From assembly GCA_964599275.1 (NCBI GenBank), contig CAZRFK010000005.1, positions 1 through 55,497 on the forward strand: 55,497 nucleotides of DNA, given 5' to 3'. Numbering within the stretch: position 1 is the stretch's first letter; each line of letters opens with the position of its first letter. This DNA comes from PUMD01 sp964599275 (GTDB lineage: Bacteria; Bacillota; Sulfobacillia; SLMV01). The notes below the pieces were generated by a model. The model ran no database searches and had not been told where the DNA came from. It saw only the letters and a list, made by a program, of their open reading frames with translations. Shown piece after piece: positions 31,299-40,369 of the stretch. The position numbers were made by a program, and so were the translations under genes.

Positions 31299-32789
31299 GT
31301 GAATGCAAAGGGGAGGTATACTCGGTTAACGCAGGCCAGATTCAACGGTCAATGCGTTCAGAACTTCATGTCCTCTCGAACAACAGATAACCAACAAACA
31401 GCACGGCGTTTTTATTCACGCCTTGTTAAAAAGCTGAATGCATGGCAGCAAAACCAGTTATCCGTTACGATGGTCGATAAACGCCCATTAGTTGTTCTGG
31501 TACTGCTGTACATAACTGCCAGAATAACCGGAGGTTCCTTTTTTCACTTATTGTTTCGGATAACCGTCTTCCTGCTGCTTCTCTGCTACTTCTGGACCCG
31601 TGGTATGAAAAATAATCTCCAATGCATCTATGAAGCCAGTGCCAGGGAAGTGACCAGAGGGGAAGAGGTTGTCCTTACCCTACGTTTTGATAATGAAGGT
31701 TTTTTGCCCATAAGCAAACTATCAGCCGCCAGCAACATCCCTGGTGAAGTTGAACAACAATCATGGAACGTTGCAACAACAGTTCCCTCACTGCAGAGCC
31801 GTTTGGTTCAACAGACTATTACTTTAAACCTGCATGGGTACTATCGGTTGGGCCCCGTGACAATTACTCTCGAGGATCCGATGGGCTGGTTTCAGAGCCG
31901 CTTTAATATTTACGGGGAACGACATTTGACAGTTTATCCCCGTTTACTCCACGTTCGGGGCAAAAGCTTACCCCTTCGACGGCCGTTTGGATCACTCAGA
32001 ACTCGTGTTCGTGCATTCACCGACCCATCGAACCTTAAAGATATTCATCCTATGCAGCCAGGTGATAACCCCAGACATATTCACTGGCCAACTACCGCAC
32101 GCATGGGAGAACCTTATGTAAGAGAGTTTGAGTTGACTGCCTCCGGCGAAGTACACCTGGTCATAGATCTATCTCTTGGTTCTGAAGAAAACCAAACCAA
32201 ATCCACAGTCGCAAGACTCCAGCACACCGGCACTTTTGCCAACATTCAAGCCCGTGAAACAGCTTTTGATCTGACTGCCGGTCTGGCGAAAACCTGTCTT
32301 CACAATGATTTATCTGTAGGACTAATAACTCCTGGAGCCAATACAGGGTATTCCAGAAAGGCCTGGCGCGGTCCAAAGCGAATGCAGCAGATTATCAACA
32401 CCTTATCCCGAGCTCAGGTAAACTCTCCCATACCACCTGACGCCATGCTTCAGCAGGTGGGACATCAGGTGGGAAGTGGAAGTACTATCCTGTTTATAAC
32501 CGGAGAGCTCACACCTGCAGTTCACTCAAGACTGGTCTCACTGGTAAGGGTTGGACTGGGCGTGGGGATTTTTGTAGTGAAAGAAAATCAGACTACACGT
32601 TTTGAACATCAAGCAGGACAGCAACCTGGAGTCACTGCAACAACAACTCCATTTTCGCTGTGGACTGTCACTCCCAACTCCACGGTCGTCGAATTGGATG
32701 ACAATCAGGATGCAGGTAGTCAGCACACCCGAAGGGCCCTACATAATCATTCATTGAACAACTCGAGCAGGGGGGGGTCTCATGAATAG
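31299..32789 (+). CDS. DUF58 domain protein
   Basis: Up to 496 residues. Two hydrophobic segments (about 62-78 and 82-98) precede a domain with REVTRGEEVVLTLRFDNEG and the DUF58 core DPSNLKDIHPMQPGDNPRHIHWPTTARMGEPYVREFE (blocks; about 244-280), which resembles a von Willebrand-type fold. It works with MoxR and the transglutaminase-like protein in an envelope function that is not well defined. The start is unclear: AAAGGGGAGG (31307-31316) sits inside the frame, but no standard in-frame start codon lies at the right distance. The GTG at 31299 precedes it. Its end overlaps the next gene by eight bases. Confidence 0.88.
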   Translation: MNAKGRYTRLTQARFNGQCVQNFMSSRTTDNQQTARRFYSRLVKKLNAWQQNQLSVTMVDKRPLVVLVLLYITARITGGSFFHLLFRITVFLLLLCYFWTRGMKNNLQCIYEASAREVTRGEEVVLTLRFDNEGFLPISKLSAASNIPGEVEQQSWNVATTVPSLQSRLVQQTITLNLHGYYRLGPVTITLEDPMGWFQSRFNIYGERHLTVYPRLLHVRGKSLPLRRPFGSLRTRVRAFTDPSNLKDIHPMQPGDNPRHIHWPTTARMGEPYVREFELTASGEVHLVIDLSLGSEENQTKSTVARLQHTGTFANIQARETAFDLTAGLAKTCLHNDLSVGLITPGANTGYSRKAWRGPKRMQQIINTLSRAQVNSPIPPDAMLQQVGHQVGSGSTILFITGELTPAVHSRLVSLVRVGLGVGIFVVKENQTTRFEHQAGQQPGVTATTTPFSLWTVTPNSTVVELDDNQDAGSQHTRRALHNHSLNNSSRGGSHE

Positions 32790-35262
32790 CCATCATCCAG
32801 GGTGGACAAGTGCTGCTCTACCAGGAGCTCAACCTTCCGCCGATGAAGGAAAGAAAGCAAAGGCCAACGCACAACGCTGGCTCAACGTAATATCCATTTG
32901 TTTACACTACGTTCTCATAATGATGATTTTCAATTCCTTGACTGATTTTATGGATTTGGTATCAACACTGCCTATCTGGACCGCTACGGTAGGAATTATA
33001 ACTCTGAGCGCCTTGATGGAACGATACCGAAAGTGGTTGTTTGCAGGATTTGCAGTAAGCATTTTCAGCTCAGGGCTTTTTATCATTTTAGGGCTGCGTC
33101 ACTGGCCGCACCTCATTCGCCAAGTGTGGACATTTCTCACCAGGTGGATTGAGTTTCTTTATGGGGGGTATCATGGAACACTCACATCAGTGCCAGCTGA
33201 TTTAGGTTATTTCACAGCGTGGTTAATACTGCTTCCGGTGTCCCTGTGGGGTTTTTCAGCTATACGGCAGAATACCGCCTGGCCGACACTTATGTCCGGC
33301 ATCGGTATTCTGACTTTTCAATGGGTTTTCCATTTTGATCCTGCACAATCTTATCTTCAGGGATATTTAGCTCTTGGAATTCCATTTATGGCTATCATCC
33401 AGACCAGCAAATGGATAAAAGACACCCTACCTAGAGCACTGACTCGATTCAGGCTCGGCCATATACTCGGCTGGATTGCAGCCCTGACAATAATGACACT
33501 CCTTGTTTCCGCAGCCCTGCCCATCCAGCCGGCTACCTGGAGACTGACTACCATAAGGCAATGGATGAGCGAAACTTTTCCTGTCCTTGAGGAATTAAGA
33601 GGACATTCGGCTGATGACGAAGGTAGACCAGCCAGAATATTTTCTCTAAAAGTCTCTGGATTTGGAGCAAGTGATAGTCTCGGTGGCCCACTGGAACTGG
33701 ATGAGTCACCAGCACTGCACATCGTAATTGACCCCTCTGCTGTCTCGACTGATGAGATTCCTTTCCCCCTTCATATGCGTGGGAGAACACTGGTGGAGTA
33801 TACTGGACAGGGGTGGATTGCTGACGAGCAGGAGGAATGGGAGTGGTATGATTCAGGGGAACTCTTACCAGCAAATCTGCCCGAAAACATTGCAACGCGC
33901 AGAATATCGACTGAGATAACCTTCAAGAACCTGGAAACCTCATCCATATTCGCTGCTGGAGATGTCCGACGTACTCATTTACCAGATCAGCTTGTGGAAC
34001 AGGAAGACACCGATAGTACTGTGGCCAAGAACCTGCGAGGTGATGTACTATCGCATCGCCCATTAGTGAGTGAACAAACCTATCAAAATGCCGTTGATAT
34101 TCCCTTCTGGGAGATTGAGGAAGATGATACCTCTTCCAGCTCGAATTCTGAGTATTCTGAGGACCTGGATATATACCTTCAGCTTCCCCAGAAGATTCCT
34201 TCAAGAGTAAAAGCGCTGGCAGTTGACCTTATTGCTGATGCGGACAATAATTTTGCCAAAGCTGAAGCCATTGCTGCTCACTTACGTCAACTACCTTACT
34301 CAACCGATGTTTCCCCTGTTCCACAAGATCGCGAGTTTACAGATTTCTTCCTTTTTGAAGAACAAAAAGGGTACTGCACGTATTTTTCTACCGCCATGGC
34401 AGTAATGTTGAGGGCAGTTGGAGTCCCAACCAGATGGGTCAAGGGTTTCGTTATCAGCAGTGATATTTTAGAACCAGTATCAGGTGAATCTCAGGATGAT
34501 TACTTAGAGGGGACTGTTCCCTTGTCTTCTGCACATGCCTGGGTGGAGGTCTGGACAGGACAGCATTGGATTCCTTTTGATCCAACCCCTCGATTCACCA
34601 GCATTGATCACACCCGGCAAGCACCAAGTCTACGAATCGACACACCTGATGAGGAAAGGACTGACGATATAGAATCACCTTCAGAAGAGCGTGATCAGCT
34701 TATTGATGAGGAGCTGGGTGATGAACCGCTAACCAGACGTCCAGAACAACACTTATTGATTCGTATAATGACTCAAATTGTTCTATTGGGCATCCCATTA
34801 CTGGTTATAGCCCTGCTGATCATGTATTTTTCAGAACGCATAAGAGAGCATCATTTGGCTAAAAAAGCACTGCGCAATATCTCAGATCGTTATAACATGG
34901 CAACTGCTGAAGTCGTTATAGCAACCACTTTAGCTCATCAAATGATAGCTGAACACCTTGAGCTAGATCCACAGGGACTGACAATTCGTGAGTTTGCACT
35001 TGAAGTTGAACAACATTCCAAGGATTTAGGAACGTCCATGCATCGTCTGGTAAACCTTTATGAACCCGTAGTCTATGGAGGTCACCATGCATCTGAATCA
35101 AATGGACTTGAGGCAGAACTTCAATTGGAAACCACATTATTGCTTTTGAAACAGAATCTTGGTACTGCACAGTACCTTAAACAGCGTTTTAATCCCACGG
35201 GAGTTTTTCAACGGATTCAATCTACTATTGAAAAACATCTGATGAAGTTTTTGGATCTTTGA
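32782..35262 (+). CDS. Transglutaminase-like membrane protein (TgpA type)
   Basis: 826-residue membrane protein. Five or six hydrophobic segments between about 35 and 255, then a large extracytoplasmic region with the transglutaminase-like catalytic core: GYCTYFSTAMAVMLRAVGVPTRWVKGFV (blocks) with Cys, SSAHAWVEVWTGQHWIPFDPTPR (blocks) with His and Asp. A membrane segment near 655-680 precedes a cytoplasmic DUF4129-like tail (about 690-800). This layout is that of TgpA and YebA. GGGGGG lies six bases before the ATG. Third gene of the MoxR-DUF58-transglutaminase trio; its substrate is unknown. Confidence 0.9.
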   Translation: MNSHHPGWTSAALPGAQPSADEGKKAKANAQRWLNVISICLHYVLIMMIFNSLTDFMDLVSTLPIWTATVGIITLSALMERYRKWLFAGFAVSIFSSGLFIILGLRHWPHLIRQVWTFLTRWIEFLYGGYHGTLTSVPADLGYFTAWLILLPVSLWGFSAIRQNTAWPTLMSGIGILTFQWVFHFDPAQSYLQGYLALGIPFMAIIQTSKWIKDTLPRALTRFRLGHILGWIAALTIMTLLVSAALPIQPATWRLTTIRQWMSETFPVLEELRGHSADDEGRPARIFSLKVSGFGASDSLGGPLELDESPALHIVIDPSAVSTDEIPFPLHMRGRTLVEYTGQGWIADEQEEWEWYDSGELLPANLPENIATRRISTEITFKNLETSSIFAAGDVRRTHLPDQLVEQEDTDSTVAKNLRGDVLSHRPLVSEQTYQNAVDIPFWEIEEDDTSSSSNSEYSEDLDIYLQLPQKIPSRVKALAVDLIADADNNFAKAEAIAAHLRQLPYSTDVSPVPQDREFTDFFLFEEQKGYCTYFSTAMAVMLRAVGVPTRWVKGFVISSDILEPVSGESQDDYLEGTVPLSSAHAWVEVWTGQHWIPFDPTPRFTSIDHTRQAPSLRIDTPDEERTDDIESPSEERDQLIDEELGDEPLTRRPEQHLLIRIMTQIVLLGIPLLVIALLIMYFSERIREHHLAKKALRNISDRYNMATAEVVIATTLAHQMIAEHLELDPQGLTIREFALEVEQHSKDLGTSMHRLVNLYEPVVYGGHHASESNGLEAELQLETTLLLLKQNLGTAQYLKQRFNPTGVFQRIQSTIEKHLMKFLDL

Positions 35263-35272
35263 AGTGACTCTC

Positions 35273-35551
35273 CTACTTTTCCGTCTCCTCACCACCATGA
35301 TCATCCTCTGAGAGGATATTTCTCGACATATACCCTCCTATTCTTCCAGTTTCTGCTGCACTCAGGCCGGACCATCCATGCTCTTTAACCCTATCCAGAA
35401 GACCAAGTTCTTCCGCCACCTTCAACTTGAGACCAAACCGCACTTCGTCCTTCCGTAAGTCTTTTTTACTAACCAGGGGATCCTTTTTTTTCTCTTTGCG
35501 ACTCTTGTTTTTAAACTCCTCTTCATACCGTTCAAAATCCTCAACTGGCAT
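35273..35551 (-). CDS. Alpha/beta-type small acid-soluble spore protein-like
   Basis: 92 residues. The C-terminal half has the spore DNA-protective protein signature: LKLKVAEELGLLDRVKEHGW, then SGLSAAETGRIGGYMSRNIL, matching the Clostridial short SASP pattern (ELG...GW..L.A.E.GRIGG.M.R). The N-terminal half is highly charged (about 1-40; KNKSRKEKKKDP), longer than in classical SASPs. Start at the ATG at 35551, following GAGGTGAG. Classical SASPs are made in the forespore under SigG. A loose match to a SigG promoter (TGTATG, 18 bases, CACTATA) is seen around 35600-35633. Convergent with the transglutaminase gene. Confidence 0.75.
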   Translation of the reverse strand: MPVEDFERYEEEFKNKSRKEKKKDPLVSKKDLRKDEVRFGLKLKVAEELGLLDRVKEHGWSGLSAAETGRIGGYMSRNILSEDDHGGEETEK

Positions 35552-35724
35552 TCTTCTCACCTCACAGGTTGAGAGCAATATTTTATCTTTTCCCCATTCA
35601 TATAGTGCTGTGCAAATTAAAAAATCATACAGTGTGATTTAGCAGGTTTACCTTTCTCGTGCTCTCTCATTTTCATTCTGACGGCAAATACCAGTAGTTT
35701 AGCCTTAATCCACTGATAATATTG

Positions 35725-35733
35725 TGCTATAAT
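35725..35733 (+). promoter_or_regulatory. Extended -10 promoter for the acylphosphatase-like gene
   Basis: TGC directly before a perfect TATAAT (35728-35733). No good -35 at 17 bases, as is usual for extended -10 promoters. It lies about 130 bases before the gene start. The rest of 35552-35861 shows no gene. Confidence 0.45.
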
Positions 35734-35861
35734 TATTTTAAGTTAATGTTGTTAAGGTATTTGCTATTCATACTTGTCAGAGAATGTTTAAAGTTCTGCA
35801 ATATCTTTGCAGGCAATGACACAATAAAGCTCGAGTCGATGGTGTGAGAGGGGTCGCAGGC

Positions 35862-36152
35862 ATGCCTAAGAAAGGTCTGAAACTGCTTATAACTGGTCGA
35901 GTGCTGGGTGTAAACTTTCGATCTCAAGCACAGCGTAAGGCCACACAGTTAGCTCTTACTGGACACATCAAAGCAATGCCCAATAGAACTTTAGAAGTGT
36001 TTGCTGAGGGGCAGGAGAAAGACTTAAAAACGTTTTCAGAATGGTTGATAGAAGGCCCAAAGAATGCTCAAATTGAGGATACAGAGATTGAATGGTATCC
36101 CTTCGAAGGAAGGACTAACCGATTCACCATCAAGTATGCAATAGACAGGTAA
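35862..36152 (+). CDS. Acylphosphatase-like protein
   Basis: 96 residues, the normal size of acylphosphatase, which hydrolyses acyl phosphates such as acetyl phosphate and carbamoyl phosphate. The phosphate-binding loop GRVLGVNFR has the expected Arg, and the following helix (QAQRKATQLALTGHIK) and EVFAEGQEKDLKTFSEWL block fit the ferredoxin-like fold. The catalytic Asn that normally follows (G-x-V-x-N) is replaced by Ala in GHIKAMPN, unless the later Asn substitutes. Start at the ATG at 35862, behind GAGAGGGG. Activity is therefore doubtful. A non-catalytic acylphosphatase-fold protein is the alternative. Confidence 0.8.
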   Translation: MPKKGLKLLITGRVLGVNFRSQAQRKATQLALTGHIKAMPNRTLEVFAEGQEKDLKTFSEWLIEGPKNAQIEDTEIEWYPFEGRTNRFTIKYAIDR

Positions 36153-36276
36153 CCAACCACATTTGACACCGTATCGGTTTGCCCTTTTGTGGGCGAGCCG
36201 ATGGATGTTTCCATTTCCTCATTCATTCAAAACTTTTCTTCTCAGTGCGACTAACCACATAAGTCATGAAGCATGA

Positions 36277-36321
36277 AAAGAGGCGGGTGGTAGATGGTGA
36301 AACTTCTACCCCCGCCTCTTT
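36277..36321 (-). terminator. Terminator of nrdJ (near-perfect long hairpin)
   Basis: AAAGAGGCGGG pairs with CCCGCCTCTTT (11 bp) and GGTAGA with TCTACC (6 bp), one T bulge, ten-base loop. On the minus strand a CTCTTTT tract follows. About 25 bases after the nrdJ stop. It may also stop transcription from the plus-strand acylphosphatase gene. A second GC hairpin (CGGTTTGCCC/GGGCGAGCCG, 36173-36199) lies nearer that gene. Confidence 0.8.
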
Positions 36322-36345
36322 CACGCTCAATTTATATTTCTAGAA

Positions 36346-38961
36346 TCAACATTCACTGAACCCACAGGACATACATTTGACACAACCCTCTTCATAAATA
36401 AGCGACTGTACTCCACAGGACGGACACAGTGACGCATTTTTTGAATAAGAATTGTTTCCGTTGCCATCAGCATCGACCGTCGCCGCATGTCCATCGTTGT
36501 TCAGCTCAGACCCGCGTGATAAATTTTTCAGACCCAGCTGAGCGAAAGGTTCTTCCTCGTCATTTTGACTGCTAGACTCCAGATAATCCTTTATAAACTG
36601 ACCTATCGCATCTGGAACCGAACGCACCCGGTTGGGACCGAACCCTACTGAACGACTACCTCCAATTCCGATGAGCTGTTCGGCAACTGCACTGGGATCC
36701 ACTCCTGATCGGAATGCCAATGAAATTAGTCTTGCGATTCCCTCGGTGAAAGCAGCCACATCACTGCCCGCTTTACCTATTTGAGCAAACATCTCAAATG
36801 GGTGTCCTTCAAATGTATTAAGTGTTAAAAACAAGTTACCCATTGGAGTAGCCTTACGCACTGTAATACCATGCAGACGGCTCGTACGTTCTATAGGACG
36901 GAGCTGTCCCCACTGTCCATTCGTGCCCTGCAGGGCATCGTGACTGTCTTCATTATCTTCATCGTCCTGACTATCGCTCCCAACAGTCAATACCTGTTCA
37001 GAACGTGAAGCATTGCGGTATACTGTCAGGCCTTTACAGCCCCTGTCGTATGCCTCGCAAAAGGCTTGTCCAATTTCTTCTTGTGTAGCTTTTTCTGGGA
37101 AGTTGATAGTCTTGCTGACCGCATTATCAGTATGCTTTTGAAACGCAGCCTGCATCTTTATGTGCCACTCTGGATCAATATCCAATGCAGTAACAAATAC
37201 GCGTTCCACCTCTGAGGAGATTTCCGGATGCTCAGACAAAGAGCTTCCTTCTGCTATTTTTTTCATAATTTCCGGTGAGTAAAATCCCGCACGGTGAGAA
37301 ATCTCCTCGAAAACATCGTTAACTTCAACCAGCTTCTCATCGTCTAAAACATGACGAGTGAACGCAATACTAAAGAGCGGCTCAACTCCTCCACTAGTCC
37401 CACCAATAATGCTTATGGTACCGGTCGGGGCAATAGTGGTGGTTGTTGCATTCCTGGGAGTTCTCTCCTCATCAGCATATATACTGCGGTCGTAATTGGG
37501 AAAGGTTCCACGAGTCTCAGCCCAACGACAGCTGGCTTTTTTAGATTCTTCATTAATGAATGACATGACTTCTTCTGCAAGGACTACGGCCTCTTCACTG
37601 TCATACGGAACACCCAGTTTGAGCAGGAGTTCTGCCCAACCCATCACTCCCAAACCAATCTTACGATTTTCTCTTGTCACTTTGCCAATCTGGTCTATGG
37701 GATATTTGTTGGCATCAATGACATTATCCAGAAAGTGGACTGCCAGGTGAACAGTCTCGCGCAGACCTTGCCAGTCGATAGAATTGATTAAAATATCTAT
37801 ATCAACGGTCGATTTATCCTCATTTGCAATCCAATCGGGTTCAGGACCGAAAAGGCTGAGATTGATGCTACCCAGATTACAGCTTTCATAAGGCAGCAGA
37901 GGCTGTTCACCGCATGGATTCGTGCTTTCAATTGCACCAACCTGCGGGGTGGGGTTTTCATCATTTATCCGATCCAAAAATACAACCCCAGGTTCACCAT
38001 TCTTCCAGGCCATCTCAGTAATTAAATCAAAAACCTCCGTCGCAGAAGCAGTATCAACTACCTCCCCGCTGCGGGGATTGATGAGATCATAATGCTTGTC
38101 CTCTTTTAAAGCCTCCATAAAATCATCAGTAATGGCCACTGACAGGTTGAAGTTAGTGACAGCCTGATTATCCTGTTTGCAGGTGATAAACTCTAAAATG
38201 TCGGGATGATCAACCCTCAAAATTCCCATATTTGCTCCACGGCGGGTACCTCCCTGTTTTACTGCCTCCGTGGCTGCATTGAAAACTCGCAAAAATGATA
38301 CCGGCCCACTCGCAACACCACCAGTAGTTCTAACCACATCATTGGTGGGGCGCAAACGCGAAAAACTGAATCCAGTTCCGCCGCCTGATTTATGTATTAA
38401 GGCCGCATTTTTAATCGACTCAAATATGCTTTCCATGCTGTCTTCGATGGGTAACACAAAACAAGCCGACAGCTGCTGAAGCTCCCTACCCGCATTCATC
38501 AAAGTCGGTGAATTCGGAAGAAATTTGCGTTGAGTCATTGCATGGAAAAACTCTGCTGCTGTTGCCCGTATGTCATCGATCTTGTCCCTGGCCACTTCAA
38601 CAACCTCTGAAAACTCAGCAGATATTTTTCCTTCTCTTTTGAAAAGCTGATATCCCTGATACAGAGTCTCCACATCATAATCGGTTAGCCCGGGAATTGC
38701 AGGTAAGTCCTCATCCTCGCAGGTTTCTGTTTCCAAATTTACATCATCTTTTTTACCATCAGGATTATAAATTCGGGAATCATAAAGAACATCCACTGAG
38801 GCAACATTTCGCGCCACACGCTCAAACATCAGGCGCGGATTTTCCTGTATTTCCCCCTGTGAGTCCTTGGCCAAGTAACGCTGTTTCAAAACAGTAACGG
38901 CATTATCCGTAAGATCAATCTGAACATCATTCTCGTCATCCAAATGCATCTGTTCGTTCAC
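36346..38961 (-). CDS. nrdJ: Adenosylcobalamin-dependent ribonucleotide reductase (class II)
   Basis: 871-residue oxygen-independent enzyme that makes deoxyribonucleotides with adenosylcobalamin as radical generator. Seen: LPNSPTLMNAGRELQQLSACFVLPIEDSMESIF (blocks) with the substrate-site Cys, GGGTGFSFSRLRP, the active-site NPCGEQPLLPYESCNLGSINLS (blocks), APTGTISIIGGTSGG, and a C-terminal zinc-ribbon CPSCG...CMSCGFSEC. No ATP cone is seen; the N-terminus begins with a short acidic extension. GTG start overlaps the nrdR stop by four bases with GGGGAG in front. Regulated by NrdR through boxes upstream of nrdR. The cell must make or import vitamin B12. Confidence 0.95.
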   Translation of the reverse strand: MNEQMHLDDENDVQIDLTDNAVTVLKQRYLAKDSQGEIQENPRLMFERVARNVASVDVLYDSRIYNPDGKKDDVNLETETCEDEDLPAIPGLTDYDVETLYQGYQLFKREGKISAEFSEVVEVARDKIDDIRATAAEFFHAMTQRKFLPNSPTLMNAGRELQQLSACFVLPIEDSMESIFESIKNAALIHKSGGGTGFSFSRLRPTNDVVRTTGGVASGPVSFLRVFNAATEAVKQGGTRRGANMGILRVDHPDILEFITCKQDNQAVTNFNLSVAITDDFMEALKEDKHYDLINPRSGEVVDTASATEVFDLITEMAWKNGEPGVVFLDRINDENPTPQVGAIESTNPCGEQPLLPYESCNLGSINLSLFGPEPDWIANEDKSTVDIDILINSIDWQGLRETVHLAVHFLDNVIDANKYPIDQIGKVTRENRKIGLGVMGWAELLLKLGVPYDSEEAVVLAEEVMSFINEESKKASCRWAETRGTFPNYDRSIYADEERTPRNATTTTIAPTGTISIIGGTSGGVEPLFSIAFTRHVLDDEKLVEVNDVFEEISHRAGFYSPEIMKKIAEGSSLSEHPEISSEVERVFVTALDIDPEWHIKMQAAFQKHTDNAVSKTINFPEKATQEEIGQAFCEAYDRGCKGLTVYRNASRSEQVLTVGSDSQDDEDNEDSHDALQGTNGQWGQLRPIERTSRLHGITVRKATPMGNLFLTLNTFEGHPFEMFAQIGKAGSDVAAFTEGIARLISLAFRSGVDPSAVAEQLIGIGGSRSVGFGPNRVRSVPDAIGQFIKDYLESSSQNDEEEPFAQLGLKNLSRGSELNNDGHAATVDADGNGNNSYSKNASLCPSCGVQSLIYEEGCVKCMSCGFSEC

Positions 38962-39446
38962 TCCAAATCTCCCCTCTCTGTTTCCGGATCCTGCTGCCTG
39001 AGCCTGGTTACCTCTTGCTCAAATGCATCCAAATCCTTGAAGCGCCGGTACACTGATGCAAACCGCACGTAGGCCACATCATCCAAATCTTTCAGTCTTT
39101 CCATGACCAGCTCTCCAATAATTTGAGAGCTGGCTTCGCTGCCCGCTTTAATGCTGAGTTCATATTCTATATCGTCAATTATCTGTCGAATTTGATCGGC
39201 TGAAATAGGACGCTTTTCGCAGGCAGTCATCACACCCTCAAGGAGCTTGTCCCGCTGAAATTGTTCCCTGCGCCCATCCCTTTTTACCACCATCAAGGGA
39301 GTACTCTCCACTCGCTCATAGGTAGTGAAGCGACGTTGACAGCTCACACATTCCCTGCGCCTACGAATACTTCTTCCTTTTTCAGTTGAACGAGAATCAA
39401 GCACTTTGCTTTGTTCACTCTGACAATATGGACAATTCACCACCAT
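38958..39446 (-). CDS. nrdR: Transcriptional repressor NrdR
   Basis: 162-residue zinc-ribbon and ATP-cone repressor of ribonucleotide reductase genes. CPYCQSEQSKVLDSRSTEKGRSIRRRRECVSCQRRFTTYER (blocks; four zinc Cys) is followed by the ATP-cone MVVKRDGRREQFQRDKLLEGVMTAC (blocks) to about residue 140, where the nucleotide state controls oligomer form. Tandem start codons GTG-ATG-GTG-GTG (39449-39440) follow GAGGG. The GTG at 39440 would give the family N-terminus (M)NCPYC. Coordinates here use the ATG. It autoregulates and controls nrdJ in the same operon. Confidence 0.96.
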   Translation of the reverse strand: MVVNCPYCQSEQSKVLDSRSTEKGRSIRRRRECVSCQRRFTTYERVESTPLMVVKRDGRREQFQRDKLLEGVMTACEKRPISADQIRQIIDDIEYELSIKAGSEASSQIIGELVMERLKDLDDVAYVRFASVYRRFKDLDAFEQEVTRLRQQDPETERGDLE

Positions 39447-39468
39447 CACTCCCTCAACGGAACAACCA

Positions 39469-39520
39469 CAACATATTGGGCATGCTTGAGTATATTACAT
39501 ACTATATCTAGAGAAGGCAA
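39469..39520 (-). promoter_or_regulatory. nrdR promoter overlapped by two NrdR boxes
   Basis: Minus-strand promoter TTGCCT (39515-39520), 17 bases, TAATAT (39492-39497). Box 1, CTATATCTAG on the plus strand (39502-39511), lies inside the spacer. Box 2, CAACATATTG (39469-39478), lies just after the -10. Each matches the palindromic core CWATATATWG at nine of ten positions, and they are 33 bases apart (about three helical turns). This is the expected arrangement for NrdR repression. Confidence 0.75.
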
Positions 39521-39571
39521 ACTCTATAATACTGAATAATTCGGGCTGTAATACCGTTTGGCAGGAATAAG

Positions 39572-40369
39572 CTAGCAATAACGTGCAGTAGAGGACAATT
39601 TAACTGGTAAACGCCCGCTGATTCTTGTTCCTTCTTCAGGATCTGACAACAACTGATAACTGTAAATATCCACACCATTCATAGAAGCTTCCCATAATGC
39701 ATGAGAAAACTCCTCATCGACTTCCCAGTTGGGAGCGAACCTGTCAGCATCCGGGCGACATACAGCAAAAATCACAACACACCGCCACCCCTCCTGTGCC
39801 AGCTTACAGAGTTGGAGCAGATGACGAGTTCCTCTTTCAGTCGGTGCATCAGGAAATCTGGCTTCGATACCATCAACCAGGGTAACCGATTTCAACTCGA
39901 TCCAGCAGGTTTCTGATTCATCGGATGAAGACAACCTATAATCCAAACGACTTCCCCCAACTGTCACCTCCCGGTTGATTTCTGTTAATCCAGCAAACTC
40001 AGGAAATATGCCTTTCTGCATGCCTTCAGCAATAACCAGCGAAGGTATATTAGAATCTATCAAGCTCCATTGCTTCTCGCAGTCTGTCCGGGGTACAGCG
40101 GCAAGAACAGCATCATAGTCCGTTTTTCGGTGCGCAGCAGATTTCGGCAGCAGGAGCACTTCATTGCCGGGAAATATAAGCTGCTCAAGCCGGCCAGAGT
40201 TCGGTAGATGTGCTGTGGTGGTCGTTCCTTTTACCCGCACCTCTACTACAAAACGGTTAACCCTTTGAACAACACAAGCAGGGGCAAGCTGCTCATTCAA
40301 TACATTACTCAGGTGGGGAGTCAGAGATTGCAAACAAATATAATCTTGTCTCTCCAGCACCGCACTCAC
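39572..40369 (-). CDS. sfsA: SfsA family DNA/RNA nuclease-like protein
   Basis: 265 residues. SfsA was named as a sugar fermentation stimulation protein; the fold is an OB domain plus a nuclease-like (restriction endonuclease-type) domain. Seen: NRFVVEVRVKGTTTTAHLPNSGRLEQL (blocks), IDSNIPSLVIAEGMQKG, LDYRLSS, and CWIELKSVTLVDGIEARFPDAPTERGTRHLLQL (blocks), with the E-x-K motif of the nuclease fold. Four-base overlap with the flavin reductase gene (GTGA). N-terminal 25 residues exceed the family start, so a downstream start is possible. Exact cellular role unknown. Confidence 0.9.
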   Translation of the reverse strand: MSAVLERQDYICLQSLTPHLSNVLNEQLAPACVVQRVNRFVVEVRVKGTTTTAHLPNSGRLEQLIFPGNEVLLLPKSAAHRKTDYDAVLAAVPRTDCEKQWSLIDSNIPSLVIAEGMQKGIFPEFAGLTEINREVTVGGSRLDYRLSSSDESETCWIELKSVTLVDGIEARFPDAPTERGTRHLLQLCKLAQEGWRCVVIFAVCRPDADRFAPNWEVDEEFSHALWEASMNGVDIYSYQLLSDPEEGTRISGRLPVKLSSTARYC

